Shown here one piece after another: positions 37,706 through 47,829 of a DNA stretch of 64,000 nt. Position 1 is the stretch's first letter, and every line of letters begins with the position of its first letter. The stretch is from Desulfobacterales bacterium. GTDB lineage: Bacteria > Desulfobacterota > Desulfobacteria > Desulfobacterales > JADGBH01. The position numbers and the translations under genes are program-made. The notes beneath the pieces were generated by a model. The model made no database searches and was not told the DNA's origin. It saw only the letters and a list, made by a program, of their open reading frames with translations. The DNA lies in assembly GCA_015231595.1 (NCBI GenBank), contig JADGBH010000007.1:1-64000 (forward strand). The letters are read 5' to 3'.

Positions 37706-38917
37706 TTATAATCCTGAAAACTGATTACTCCAACTACATGCTTCAAAATATAATTCGGGAATCTCTCGTTCATCAAAATTAAGAGTTGTTATTATCTTTG
37801 CAGTGTTTTCCCATTCTCCTTTTTCATAGGATTCTATAAGATTTACATAATTGGAAAGCTTGCCTTTTTTAGATATTAAAGCATCCCTAATTTCAGAAGA
37901 TAACGACAATTTATTTAAAATATCTGCCATAGGCATATCTAATATCGCATCAATGCTTGAAAACAAGCCTAAGATAAAAAGCTCATACTGGGATTCCGAA
38001 ACATTAGGCAACTTTGTTAAAAGCTCACAAAATTTTCCTCTGATACAAGAATTTCGGATAAGTTCTGTTGGTTTATGAGATGATACGTTAGATAAAATCA
38101 TTAAAGAAAGAAAACGTTTAACTTCTTTTTCACCCAATAAAATAAGAGCCTTATTAATTGAAGATATTTCCTGTAAAGGCTTAAAAAAAGATGAATTAAT
38201 GTATCTCAACAGCTTATAGGAGATAGAAACATCTTGAGATATAAGCTTTTCAACTTTAGAAAACTCAAAATCTTTTTTATTGACCTCAGCCATAATTTGT
38301 AAAAGGCTTAACTTGGAACTTGAAATTTCTTTACCCTTAATAATCTGAGGCTTAGAAAAAAAATATCCCTGAAAAAAGTCAAAACCCATATCTAATGCCT
38401 TTACAAATTCATCATTTGTTTCGACTTTTTCCGCTAAAAATTTTATTTTAGAACAGGACAAACTTTTAACGACTTCTTTTACTTCATCTATTGGAGTTAA
38501 TCTGAAATCAATTTTAATTATGTCGCATAAGTCAATTAAAGGCCTTAAATTTTCTTTAAAAATAAAATCATCAAGAGCTATAGTATAGCCTTTTTTCGAA
38601 AAATTTTGACATGCACTAATAACTTCATCTGTAGGTTCAACATCTTCTAATACCTCTACTACTGTAGTTTCTTTAGGAAAAATTAAAGGGATTTCCTTAA
38701 TTAAAAGATTTTGAGTAAAATTAATGAAAGCTTTTTTCCCACCAGTAATGTTATCGATTCCAATAGTAAAAAAACTGCTTGATAAAAGCTTTGAAGTTGC
38801 TGTATCTCCGTCAATTTTGGGCATGGCATTTGATAAACCATCCCTAAAAAGAAGTTCATATGCATATACATTTTTTTTTGTATTGAATATAGGCTGTTTT
38901 GCTAAATATGCTTCCAT
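37706..38917 (-). CDS. EAL-HDOD signalling protein (YuxH-type)
   Basis: The 403-residue protein starts MEAYLAKQPIFNTKKNVYAY and contains a variant EAL domain (YELLFRDG in place of EALxR, TTVVEVLEDV, IALDDFI, IIKIDFR, FFQGYFFSKPQ). A C-terminal HDOD domain follows (SYKLLRYINSSFFKPLQEIS, LLGEKEVKRFLSLMIL). The degenerate EAL motif makes hydrolysis of c-di-GMP doubtful; the protein may bind it or act by protein contacts. An upstream GTG at 38929 overlaps the AAGGAG site, so the ATG at 38917 is used. Confidence 0.85.
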   Translation of the reverse strand: MEAYLAKQPIFNTKKNVYAYELLFRDGLSNAMPKIDGDTATSKLLSSSFFTIGIDNITGGKKAFINFTQNLLIKEIPLIFPKETTVVEVLEDVEPTDEVISACQNFSKKGYTIALDDFIFKENLRPLIDLCDIIKIDFRLTPIDEVKEVVKSLSCSKIKFLAEKVETNDEFVKALDMGFDFFQGYFFSKPQIIKGKEISSSKLSLLQIMAEVNKKDFEFSKVEKLISQDVSISYKLLRYINSSFFKPLQEISSINKALILLGEKEVKRFLSLMILSNVSSHKPTELIRNSCIRGKFCELLTKLPNVSESQYELFILGLFSSIDAILDMPMADILNKLSLSSEIRDALISKKGKLSNYVNLIESYEKGEWENTAKIITTLNFDEREIPELYFEACSWSNQFSGL

Positions 38918-38978
38918 AGAAATAACCACTCCTTATTTTTTATTGCGGAGATATAACATTTTAAATTTTAAAATTCAA

Positions 38979-40274
38979 TTAAACAGTTTCCAAATGATGT
39001 TTTGGTCTTCGAGTAAATTGAGCTAAAATTACTCCAAATATTAATAAAACCCCTGATATATAAAAAGCATAATTAAGACTACCTGTAACATCTTGTATTA
39101 TTCCTCCAACTTTTGCCATAAAAAAACCAAGCCCCCATCCTATAAAAATGAGTCCGTAATTAAACCCAAGATTTTTTGCTCCATAAAAATCCGCTGTAAA
39201 TGAAGGAAGTAAAGAAAGCCCGCCGCCATATTGCCAATACGCAATTCCTACAACTATAAATAATAATAAAACATTTTTTGACGTAATAACATAGGGAAGA
39301 AGAAAAAGACATATAGCCGATATTCCACAATTTATACAATAAGCATTAACTCTTCCGATTTTATCAGAATAAAATCCAGTCATAACTCTTCCTGAAGCAT
39401 TAACAACTCCACCATAAGATACAAGTATCCATGCGTTTGTAGCAAAAAAAACAATATTTTTTCCTGCGTCTTTTAATAATTCGGCAGCATTCGCAATTAT
39501 CAGAAGACCTGACTGGGTGCTTATAACGAACATAAAAACAAGGGCATAAAATTGCCATGTTTTAAGCATTTCAGAAGCTTTCCAGTCTTTTACTTTTGCA
39601 GCTTGTTTAAAACTTTTTGAGCCTTCAGGTGGCCAAGGAGGATTATATCCTTCGTGGGGTGAATAAAGAAGTTGCCCGGCAATAACAATAATAACTGCAA
39701 AAATAATTCCTAAAATTACAAAACTGCCTGTAATTCCGTAGTGATTAATTAAATATTCGCCTAATGCTCCGATATATAGAGCTGCTCCGCCATATCCTCC
39801 AACTACAATTCCTGCAATAAGGCCTCTTTTATGTGGTCCAAACCATTTTAAAGCAGCAGGTGTCGGAGCCGCATAACCTATTCCCATTCCAATCCCGCCC
39901 AATATTCCAAAGCCTAAAATAAGCCCAAAATAGCTTTTCATTAAGCCGGCAACTATGCAGCCAACCGCAAGAAAAAGACCTCCTAATGTAGCACCAAATT
40001 TAGGTCCATATTTATCTTGAATTTTTCCGCCAGGTATCATAAGCAAAGCAAAAATTATAACACATAGAGAAAAAGGAGTTGAAGCTTGAGTATTATTCAA
40101 ATAAACCCATCCATCATTTATCCCTGTCATAACTTGTCCGGCTTTATCTACATTTACTAATGCTTTTTTCCATATACTCCAAGCATATAGAATTCCTAAA
40201 CAAAGATTTACCCCTGTTCCAGCGAAAACACAAATCCACCCCTTTAAAGGAACCTTTTGATTCTGAGATGTCAT
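38979..40274 (-). CDS. OFA-family major facilitator transporter
   Basis: The 431-residue protein has twelve expected membrane helices and the OFA (oxalate/formate antiporter) opening GWICVFAGTGVNLCLGILYA followed by WSIWKKAL, plus ALLMIPGGKIQDKYGPKFGA, GMGIGYAAPTPAALKWFGPH and GRVMTGFYSDKIGR. OFA members move small carboxylates; the substrate here is unknown. A GGGGGG lies upstream of the ATG. No decarboxylase or CoA-transferase partner is near. Confidence 0.88.
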   Translation of the reverse strand: MTSQNQKVPLKGWICVFAGTGVNLCLGILYAWSIWKKALVNVDKAGQVMTGINDGWVYLNNTQASTPFSLCVIIFALLMIPGGKIQDKYGPKFGATLGGLFLAVGCIVAGLMKSYFGLILGFGILGGIGMGIGYAAPTPAALKWFGPHKRGLIAGIVVGGYGGAALYIGALGEYLINHYGITGSFVILGIIFAVIIVIAGQLLYSPHEGYNPPWPPEGSKSFKQAAKVKDWKASEMLKTWQFYALVFMFVISTQSGLLIIANAAELLKDAGKNIVFFATNAWILVSYGGVVNASGRVMTGFYSDKIGRVNAYCINCGISAICLFLLPYVITSKNVLLLFIVVGIAYWQYGGGLSLLPSFTADFYGAKNLGFNYGLIFIGWGLGFFMAKVGGIIQDVTGSLNYAFYISGVLLIFGVILAQFTRRPKHHLETV

Positions 40275-40461
40275 ATAATAATCCCCCCTGAAAAAAATTT
40301 GTTAATAATAGTTTTAATTTTAAGTTTAAACAGGTAATAAAAAGTAAACAAAATGTCAACAAACAAAAACTCTAAGTTTACATAATAATAACATTAAAAT
40401 AAAATGTATCAACGTCGTCTTTCAAATATAGAAGTTGGGTTAATATAATATAAAAGTAAAA

Positions 40462-40485
40462 AGGGCGGCCCGGAAAGGTCGCCCT
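40462..40485. terminator. GGGCGGCC/GGTCGCCC hairpin after glgP
   Basis: AGGGCGGCC (40462-40470) and GGTCGCCCT (40477-40485) pair with a single mismatch around CGGAAA. It lies 51 bases after the glgP stop on the - strand and may terminate it. The core belongs to the GTAGGGGCGACC family, but the larger arms are not seen. Confidence 0.45.
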
Positions 40486-40535
40486 AAGTAATTTAGACTA
40501 AATTCAAATGCTTAAAGTTTTGGTATCTTTATGTT

Positions 40536-43106
40536 TTAATTATTCCAAGCCATAAAACCAGCCATTGTTTGAGTTACTTCATCGCCTTTTGGTATAGCTC
40601 GAACAGTAAATCCAACTCTACCTGGAAAATTACAGCTTAAATTGCACGAATAAATATAATAACCATTACCTCTGTCTTCGCTTACTGTCATTATTTCCGT
40701 AGCACTTGATTCAAAGGCATCAACCGATTTTAATCTGCCGTAATAAAGCTGAACTTCAACTTCATCTGGTCTTAACCTTCCGAGATGAACTCCTGACGAT
40801 ATTTTCAAACATGCGCCAACCCTTGCAGTTCCATCACTTTCCCTAACAGGAGGCTCTATTCTTATATCCTTCCAGAGTTCTTGCAATCTGTGATGCTGCT
40901 GACAAAGATGTTTCGCTTCAGCTGCATTATCCTTTACAAGTCGGTTTAAATTTTCTATAGCTGGCAGATAAAAACGTTTTTCATAATCACTTACCATACG
41001 GGTACTGCAAAAATCCAATATACCCATTTTCATAGATGCTTTCATCATTTTAAGCCATCTATGAGGAGCATCTCCAGTCTGTCTTTCATAAAAACAAGGA
41101 ATAATTTCATTTTCAAGGATATTATATAAAGCCTGGCTTTCAACTGAATCTTGATAACCCGAATCAAAATAATCTTCTCCTGCGCCTATAGCCCATCCCG
41201 TTCCAGTATCAGCATTATATCCTTCACACCACCATCCATCAAGAATACTCACATTAAGAACACCATTTATTGCTGCCTTCATTCCAGAAGTTCCGCAAGC
41301 TTCATTTGGTCTTCTTGGAGTATTAAGCCATATATCTGCTCCATGAACAAGATGTCTTGCCATATGAATATCATAATCTTCTATAAATACTATTCTATGC
41401 CTTAAACTCGGCTTCCTTGCAAATTGAATTAATCGTTTAATAAGCTCTTTACCTTCATTGTCTCTTGGATGAGCTTTACCAGAAAATACAAACTGAACCG
41501 GATATTTTTCGGAAGTTATAATTCTTTCAAACCTTTCTGGGTCTTGAAGTAGAAGATTAGCTCTCTTATAAGTCGCGAAACGTCTTGCAAATGCAATTGT
41601 AAGAACATCTTGATCGAGCACTGATTCTGCTTCTATCATCATTTCCTTAGGAGCATTTCTTCTACCATATTGTTTAAGCATCATTTTTCTACAGGTTCTT
41701 ATAAGACGAGCTCTACTCATTTCGTGAGCTCTCCACAATTCTTCATCGTATATATCGTCAATTCTATTTATCGTATCTTCATCGTTAAGTTTAAAATGCC
41801 ATTCAGGACCTAAATATCTATCAAAAAGCTGTGAATTTTCATGGGATATCCAGCTTGGAACATGCACACCATTTGTAACATGGGTAATAGGAATTTCATC
41901 AACAGGTCTGTTCGGCCAAAGGTGAAGCCACATTTTTCTTGCAACATCCCCGTGTAATTTACTTACACCGTTACAAAAATGAGCTAGTTTAACTCCAAGT
42001 ATGAACATACAAAAAGGACTATGTTCTCCGGATCCAGGGTGCTGCCCCCAAGACATAAGTTCTTTCATTGGAATTCCAAGGCGGCTTTCATAAGGAGCTA
42101 TACAAGGTCTTACAAGATCAACAGGGAATTCGTCATGACCTGCTGGAACAGGTGTATGTGTAGTAAAAACATTTATTCTTGGAACTATTTCAAGAGCTGT
42201 TTTTAGATCAACATTATATTTTTCCATTATTTGAGCTACCCTTTCTAACACAGAAAAAGAGCAATGACCTTCATTCATGTGAATAACTGAAGGAATAATT
42301 CCCATCTGGGCTAACGCTTTAAGGCCTCCTATACCGAGAAGAACTTCTTGAGCGATACGGGTTCTTGGCTCACTAAGATAAAGTTTTGAAGTAATTTCCC
42401 TTATTTCTGGAGGATTCTCAGGAATATTCGTGTCAAGAAGATACAAAGAAACACGGCCTATGAGAATTTTCCATACAGCTGCGGTTATTTTTCCTTGAGG
42501 GCAATCTACAGTAACAAAAACTTCTTCATCTGCTTGATTTTTTGCTTTAAAAACAGGTAAATGATAAAGATCTGTTTCTGGATAATCTTCCTGTTGCCAT
42601 CCGTCATTACTGAGAAATTGTCTGAAATAACCATGACGATATAAAAGTCCAACTCCTACAAGCGGCACTTTCATATCAGACGCCGCTTTTAAATGATCTC
42701 CAGCAAGAATTCCAAGACCTCCTGCAAAGATTGGAAGACTTTCATGAATACCAAATTCCATAGAAAAATAAGCAATAGCATTGGAACTGCCATAAGGAGT
42801 TTGTGAAAAATCAATAACATCAGCTATTTGATGCTCATATTGTTCCTTAATTCTGCTTAAATGAGCTAAAAAACTTCTATCCTTTGATATTTCAACTAAA
42901 CGATCTTGCTTCATAAATGTAGATAAATACAAAGGATTCCTGCCAGCTTTTTCCCATAACATAGGGTCAACTCTACGATAAATATCTATCGCATCCCTTT
43001 GCCAGCTCCACCACATATTTCTCGAAAGAATTTCAATAAACCTAAGCGAGTCCGGAATATCCGGATAAACCTGAAAAGATTGAATTGGTCTCATATCAAA
43101 CCTCAA
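40536..43106 (-). CDS. glgP: Alpha-glucan phosphorylase
   Basis: The 856-residue enzyme has an N-terminal DUF3417 domain and then the phosphorylase fold: YFSMEFGIHESLPIFAGGLG, IHMNEGHCSFSVLERV, HVTNGVHVPSWI, ARRFATYKRANLL and the pyridoxal-phosphate segment EACGTSGMKAAINGVLNVSI (the Lys holds the cofactor). It releases glucose 1-phosphate from glycogen or maltodextrin and belongs to the bacterial type with DUF3417, not the classical glycogen phosphorylase type. It lies 42 bases downstream of the debranching-enzyme gene, giving a two-gene glycogen-breakdown operon. Confidence 0.94.
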   Translation of the reverse strand: MRFDMRPIQSFQVYPDIPDSLRFIEILSRNMWWSWQRDAIDIYRRVDPMLWEKAGRNPLYLSTFMKQDRLVEISKDRSFLAHLSRIKEQYEHQIADVIDFSQTPYGSSNAIAYFSMEFGIHESLPIFAGGLGILAGDHLKAASDMKVPLVGVGLLYRHGYFRQFLSNDGWQQEDYPETDLYHLPVFKAKNQADEEVFVTVDCPQGKITAAVWKILIGRVSLYLLDTNIPENPPEIREITSKLYLSEPRTRIAQEVLLGIGGLKALAQMGIIPSVIHMNEGHCSFSVLERVAQIMEKYNVDLKTALEIVPRINVFTTHTPVPAGHDEFPVDLVRPCIAPYESRLGIPMKELMSWGQHPGSGEHSPFCMFILGVKLAHFCNGVSKLHGDVARKMWLHLWPNRPVDEIPITHVTNGVHVPSWISHENSQLFDRYLGPEWHFKLNDEDTINRIDDIYDEELWRAHEMSRARLIRTCRKMMLKQYGRRNAPKEMMIEAESVLDQDVLTIAFARRFATYKRANLLLQDPERFERIITSEKYPVQFVFSGKAHPRDNEGKELIKRLIQFARKPSLRHRIVFIEDYDIHMARHLVHGADIWLNTPRRPNEACGTSGMKAAINGVLNVSILDGWWCEGYNADTGTGWAIGAGEDYFDSGYQDSVESQALYNILENEIIPCFYERQTGDAPHRWLKMMKASMKMGILDFCSTRMVSDYEKRFYLPAIENLNRLVKDNAAEAKHLCQQHHRLQELWKDIRIEPPVRESDGTARVGACLKISSGVHLGRLRPDEVEVQLYYGRLKSVDAFESSATEIMTVSEDRGNGYYIYSCNLSCNFPGRVGFTVRAIPKGDEVTQTMAGFMAWNN

Positions 43107-43148
43107 ATTTTAAAAAAGTTATAGTAAAAAAATTTCCCCAAAAAAAAT

Positions 43149-46100
43149 TTATTCCCCTGTTATTTTTAACCATACTCGTAATAACTCACTAGCTCCCCAA
43201 GCTTGAGCATCACACCCCCTTGGAGTATGTGGATAATTGCCATCAAGTATTTCTGGAAGATGGCCAACACAGCCTGTATTAATAATCCAAGCCGCACTTG
43301 ATAAAAGAGATAAAGCTGTTTCTTTAGATTCCTTACCATAAGTCATATACCAGGCTTCGCAATAAGACGGAAACATCCAAGTCCATGCAGTTCCATTGTG
43401 ATAAGCTGGTTTTCTTCGTGTATCTTCATTTCCTGCATAAACACCCTGATACGGATAATTAGGATCATTTACAAGAGATCCATAGCAATAAATTGGAAGA
43501 GGTTTTTTTAAACGCTTATCCGCAAGACTTCTTATAGCTCCAGGAATAATAAGCTCTTCACATTTTGCTAAAATACTTTTACATAAATCCTTATCATCAA
43601 CAGCTCCAAGCGTTATAGCTAAAAGCTGGTTAGGACGCAGAGCATCATCCTGCTCACCATTTTTTGGAGACCATCCTGCTTTTGCAAAAATGCAGTCGGA
43701 TAAATAACCTTTAGGCAAAACAAATAAATCTAAAATTGAAGCTTTAACTTTATCAGCTATTCTTTTCCAATTCCCATATTTGAATTCTAAATCAATTTTA
43801 CTAAGAAATGATAAAGCTGAAAACCATAAAGCTTGTATTTCAATTGGGTAACCTTCCCTCGGAGTTCCAGCAGGATGATTTGTATCCATCCATGTAAAGT
43901 GAGAAGGGCTGAATATTAATCCTGTTTCAGAATCAGCCACTACTCCTTTTTCAGTCCCTTTTATAATCGATTGAGCTATATCAATAAGAATTTGTTTTAA
44001 AGTTCTGCCATCAATTATATTATCAAGAAAAGAAAAATCATTTAATTGATTGTAAATATCAGAGCAAACAACAAAAAACCATAAAGGAGCATCGGAAGTA
44101 TCTCTATTTTGGGCATCACTTCCACTAATCATATTTGGAAGAGTTCCCTCTTTTTCAAACCTTCCGAATTGATATAAAATTTGTAAGGCATCGTCAATTC
44201 TTTTATCGGCAACAACTCCTCTTGAAAAAATTAATGAATCCCTTCCCCAGTCAAGAAACCAAGGATACCCAGCTATTACCGATTTAAAAGAACCTCTTTT
44301 CACAATATAATAATCAAGGGCTTTTTTCATTCCGTAGGGTATAGGTAAAGAATAAGAATGAACAAATTGAAGGGAATCTAAGGAATCTTTGGCTGAAAAT
44401 AAAGGTTCAGAATTATTACCTTTTTGATTGACAGAAGAAATCATTTCAACAATATCTCCCCCAGCCATTGATACATAAAAATATCCCGGACTAAATAAAT
44501 CAGAATTAGGTTCCAAACCCCTTTCAGCTTCTATTGAATGGTGAACCATATATGTCCATTCAGGAGCATAGACAAATGTGCCTTCAGAAATTTTTAATTC
44601 AAGTTCGTGGTTTTCATGGGGTTGAGTAAAAGTAAACCCGTCAGCATGGGGAAATACACTATTAGACCATGATTGTTCGTGTCCTGTATAAGCCTTTGTT
44701 ACAGTATGAAAATTTCTATCCTCAATATCAGGTCTTAATATAAATCGTATAGTTTTTTTATCGTCAAGCTTATATTTCATGTTATAAGATGGTTGACGAT
44801 AAAATAAAAGCCTTATCTTATTTTCATTTTGAATCATTTCTAACTTAATTGTAAAATGAATATGCTCACCTTGAGAAGTAGGAATATGATAACTCCATAT
44901 TCCGCTTGAGTCATAATCAAAACTAAAAGAATTAAGACAAACAGATGATACTTCCTGGGAAAACCCTTGATATACAATCCATCCCCGTATTCTTCTAAAG
45001 GTTATTCTTCTATCTTCAGGGAAATCAGGGCTTAAGTTTGCTGCAATCATTCCATCATAGGTGCTTTCAAGTTTTTCCCATAAAGCCCTTGTTCTCATCA
45101 TTCCGCCTCGCCCGTTTGTTCCGAGTAAAACAATAGGCCTATGTAAAATTTCTGAACGTTTAAATTTTTTCTGAACTACAGCATTATCAGCTCTTGAAAG
45201 AAAAAGAATTGAAGCTTCTTCGTGCTGACATGTTTTACTGCCATATATAAATAATTTTAAAGTATATTGTGTGTGCTTTTCAGGAGGAATAATAGGTGTA
45301 CAAAGGGTAAAAAACTTGCCGTTTAAAGCTCTGATACTTTCTTCATGGGCTATTACATTATCTTCATCAATTAATCTTGCTCTAAATGGAAGGTCAGAGT
45401 TTATCAACAAAAAATGATCAGGAGGAATCATTACTTCTCTTTTTAAATCCCTCGGCCATTTCCAGGTTACAACTCTCGGTTCTTTGCTATAGGTATTCAT
45501 GTCTGAGCAAAATTTAACTGGAGAATTATATAATTGTACTGCAAGATCATCGGCATTAATGCCTTTCATATTTTTCATGCCGTAATAATATTGAAACACC
45601 TCAAGCACTTTAGCTCTAAGCTGCTGATGCTCAATTCGTTCATGTCGGAAAAGATCTTTTTCTTTTGTTTTTAAAACTAAATCCATATCATCAAGGTCAG
45701 GAGTTAAGCATAAAACTTGAGCAGGTTTAAGCATTATAGTTTTAAAATTTTGATTTTCAACAGGCAAAATGTCTTTATCTTCCAATAAATCTATAAATTT
45801 TGCACCCTGAAAACCTTCAAGCTTTGAATCCCAATTTACGGGCATTTCATTTTTATCATCCAGGTTAATCAAGATTAATAATTTTTTGCCGGATGGAATA
45901 TGATGCCTTAGAAGAGCGAGGCTATTTCCAGAACCTTTTTGGACAAGTTTAATTTCGGTTTTATCAAAAAATGTTGGGTGAGCTTTCAAAATAATATTTA
46001 ACTGCTTGATATGGTCAACCATGTTTGTTTCAGCTCCCCAATTTAGTGGAGTGGCTTCGTGAACATCAATTTTTTTGTCGGCATACCATTCAACTCCATT

Positions 46101-47474
46101 TGCAAAACCATAACCGCCTTGATGTGAAAACAATGCAGAAAGGGTTACCCTCATTTTAGCATGAAGCTGCGATTTTGCAGCAAGTCTATTATTGTCGTGT
46201 GTTTCGGCAAAATGAATCATAATGCCATCAGAATTTGAAATGTCAATGCATCCTGGTATATAATATTGAATTTGATTTCTGTCATAATTTTGAAATAATT
46301 CGGAATAAGCCCAGTTAAAATTACCTTTATTTAAAATATCCCTTGTAGATGCAATACTTCCTCCAAGTCCTTCAAGCAGAAAAATAGTATCAGGGAATTG
46401 TTCCCTTACCTCTGCAACAATATATTTCCAAGCTGGAACAGGAATCATATAGCCTGCGTCACATCTAAAACCATCAACCCCTCTTCTGCACCAGGTTAAA
46501 AACACGTCAGCCATATAAGTCCATAATTCTTTGTGGGAATAATCAAGTTTTGTAAGATCAGCCCATGTTACACCCCAAGCACCTGGTACTTCAATTCGTC
46601 CATCTGTATCACGGGAAAGCCAATCAGGATGTGTTTCATGTAAGCTTGCCGCCCAGCCTGTATGGTTTATTGCTATGTCAATTAGAATTCTTGCATTTTT
46701 TTCGTGAATAGCATCAACAAGTTCTATAAATTGCTCCATTGGAGTTGATTTCGGATCAAATTCAGCTAAAGCAGGATCAACAGCAGTAAAACTTAAAGCA
46801 GCATAAGGGCTACCAAATCTTCCCATCCTTGCAAATGTAGTAGGCGTAGGATTTATCGGCAAAAGATGAATTACTCTACAACCCAATTCCCCTATTATAA
46901 AATCAAGTTCTTTTATAAGATCTCGAAATGTTCCAGAAGGTGGGATTACAGTATAACCAGATTTATCCAAACTTCGTATTAAATCTTCAGCAATAATATC
47001 TTTTCTTAATTTTCCAGCTTTGTTTGGTCCAAAAAGTCTTACAAAAGCATTATAAATAATATTTGAACAGCAAGTATAAGCTGGTTCAACGTTGATAGCA
47101 ATGTTTGACCCTTCTGGCCATATTGGAGAAACATCTCCTTCCTCTATAAAATAGCACTTTCCTTCAAAGTGCCCTACCTCACATAAGGGTAGAATTACTT
47201 CATAACATGCTTTAAAGTTTTTATAGTTTGGAGGAACATCAACTGGATCCATTGGAATATCAAACCATTCCCTGCCAAGTATCGATTCTTCATAAAGAAC
47301 CTCCCTTATAATTTCCCTTCGAATAATTGAAGCATGACCAAGATTAGTTCTTAGCCAAGCTTGCCCTTCTGTTTTTTTTCTTAACAATAGTTTAAAAGTG
47401 ATTAAATCACCTCGAAACCTGATTAGCCTTAAACCCGCTGAAGGTTCTTGTATAATATCGTCAGAAATAAACAT
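43149..47474 (-). CDS. Bifunctional glycogen debranching enzyme (GH13 plus GH133, AGL-like)
   Basis: The 1441-residue enzyme joins two catalytic halves. The GH13-type half has LLPINPTPT near 205, ILIDIAINHTG near 265, GVDGFRCDAGYMIP with nucleophile Asp339, FLLEGLGGS with Glu368 and HFAETHDNNR with Asp427; it would transfer short glucan chains. The C-terminal amylo-1,6-glucosidase half has GYPWFLDWGRDSLIFSRG near 1067, LPNMISGSDAQNRDTSDAPL, NQLLAITLG and AYHNGTAWTWMFPSYCEAW. This is the arrangement of eukaryotic AGL rather than of bacterial GlgX or of single-domain GDE proteins. It works with glgP just downstream. Confidence 0.9.
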   Translation of the reverse strand: MFISDDIIQEPSAGLRLIRFRGDLITFKLLLRKKTEGQAWLRTNLGHASIIRREIIREVLYEESILGREWFDIPMDPVDVPPNYKNFKACYEVILPLCEVGHFEGKCYFIEEGDVSPIWPEGSNIAINVEPAYTCCSNIIYNAFVRLFGPNKAGKLRKDIIAEDLIRSLDKSGYTVIPPSGTFRDLIKELDFIIGELGCRVIHLLPINPTPTTFARMGRFGSPYAALSFTAVDPALAEFDPKSTPMEQFIELVDAIHEKNARILIDIAINHTGWAASLHETHPDWLSRDTDGRIEVPGAWGVTWADLTKLDYSHKELWTYMADVFLTWCRRGVDGFRCDAGYMIPVPAWKYIVAEVREQFPDTIFLLEGLGGSIASTRDILNKGNFNWAYSELFQNYDRNQIQYYIPGCIDISNSDGIMIHFAETHDNNRLAAKSQLHAKMRVTLSALFSHQGGYGFANGVEWYADKKIDVHEATPLNWGAETNMVDHIKQLNIILKAHPTFFDKTEIKLVQKGSGNSLALLRHHIPSGKKLLILINLDDKNEMPVNWDSKLEGFQGAKFIDLLEDKDILPVENQNFKTIMLKPAQVLCLTPDLDDMDLVLKTKEKDLFRHERIEHQQLRAKVLEVFQYYYGMKNMKGINADDLAVQLYNSPVKFCSDMNTYSKEPRVVTWKWPRDLKREVMIPPDHFLLINSDLPFRARLIDEDNVIAHEESIRALNGKFFTLCTPIIPPEKHTQYTLKLFIYGSKTCQHEEASILFLSRADNAVVQKKFKRSEILHRPIVLLGTNGRGGMMRTRALWEKLESTYDGMIAANLSPDFPEDRRITFRRIRGWIVYQGFSQEVSSVCLNSFSFDYDSSGIWSYHIPTSQGEHIHFTIKLEMIQNENKIRLLFYRQPSYNMKYKLDDKKTIRFILRPDIEDRNFHTVTKAYTGHEQSWSNSVFPHADGFTFTQPHENHELELKISEGTFVYAPEWTYMVHHSIEAERGLEPNSDLFSPGYFYVSMAGGDIVEMISSVNQKGNNSEPLFSAKDSLDSLQFVHSYSLPIPYGMKKALDYYIVKRGSFKSVIAGYPWFLDWGRDSLIFSRGVVADKRIDDALQILYQFGRFEKEGTLPNMISGSDAQNRDTSDAPLWFFVVCSDIYNQLNDFSFLDNIIDGRTLKQILIDIAQSIIKGTEKGVVADSETGLIFSPSHFTWMDTNHPAGTPREGYPIEIQALWFSALSFLSKIDLEFKYGNWKRIADKVKASILDLFVLPKGYLSDCIFAKAGWSPKNGEQDDALRPNQLLAITLGAVDDKDLCKSILAKCEELIIPGAIRSLADKRLKKPLPIYCYGSLVNDPNYPYQGVYAGNEDTRRKPAYHNGTAWTWMFPSYCEAWYMTYGKESKETALSLLSSAAWIINTGCVGHLPEILDGNYPHTPRGCDAQAWGASELLRVWLKITGE

Positions 47475-47826
47475 AATACACCTTTATTAGTTAATTGATA
47501 AATGGTAAGGAAGAATTTGTCAGGATAAATTAGAAGCAAGATATAAAAAAATATAAGGCATGTCAACGCTATATAATTAAATAATAATATCTTTATAAAT
47601 TAAAAATGATATATCATTATTATTTTTAAACAATAAAATTTGTCTAAGGCTATAAATTTAGCCTTAGATAGCTGAATTATATGTCATAAATTTAAAATAA
47701 AAAATAAATTCCAAAGGAATCGTATTATTGTAGCAACATCCTTCATTTTTATTTTACACTTTTTGTTTATGGATTCCGGCTTTCGCCAGAGTTCAGCTTA
47801 AATATCACTTTATTTTAAAGTGTCAA
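47475..47826. other. 352-bp intergenic region made of two repeats
   Basis: No credible gene lies here. It holds copy 2 of the 85-bp repeat (47602-47686) and a degraded copy of the ACACTTT/AAAGTGT repeat (from 47741), both described separately. The first 130 bases contain the 5' side of the debranching-enzyme gene and no clear promoter that I can defend. Confidence 0.6.
47602..47686. repeat. 85-bp dispersed repeat with AGGCT/AGCCT hairpin, copy 2
   Basis: Here the hairpin is CTAAGGCT (47644-47651) with AGCCTTAG (47660-47667), a perfect 8-bp stem, longer than the 5-bp core in copy 1 at 25169-25254. The flanks TATTTTTAAACAATAAAATTT and TAGCTGAATTATAT match copy 1. The preserved pairing suggests a structural role or recent spread. 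Confidence 0.75.
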
Positions 47827-47829
47827 CTA
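47741..47829. repeat. ACACTTT/AAAGTGT repeat, copy 3 (degraded)
   Basis: ATCCTTCAT, ACACTTT, GGATTCCGGCTTTCGCC, TTCAGCTTAAAT and AAAGTGT occur in the order expected of the family, with the core palindrome largely lost. The end of the repeat reaches the stop codon of tonB (47827-47829). Confidence 0.55.
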
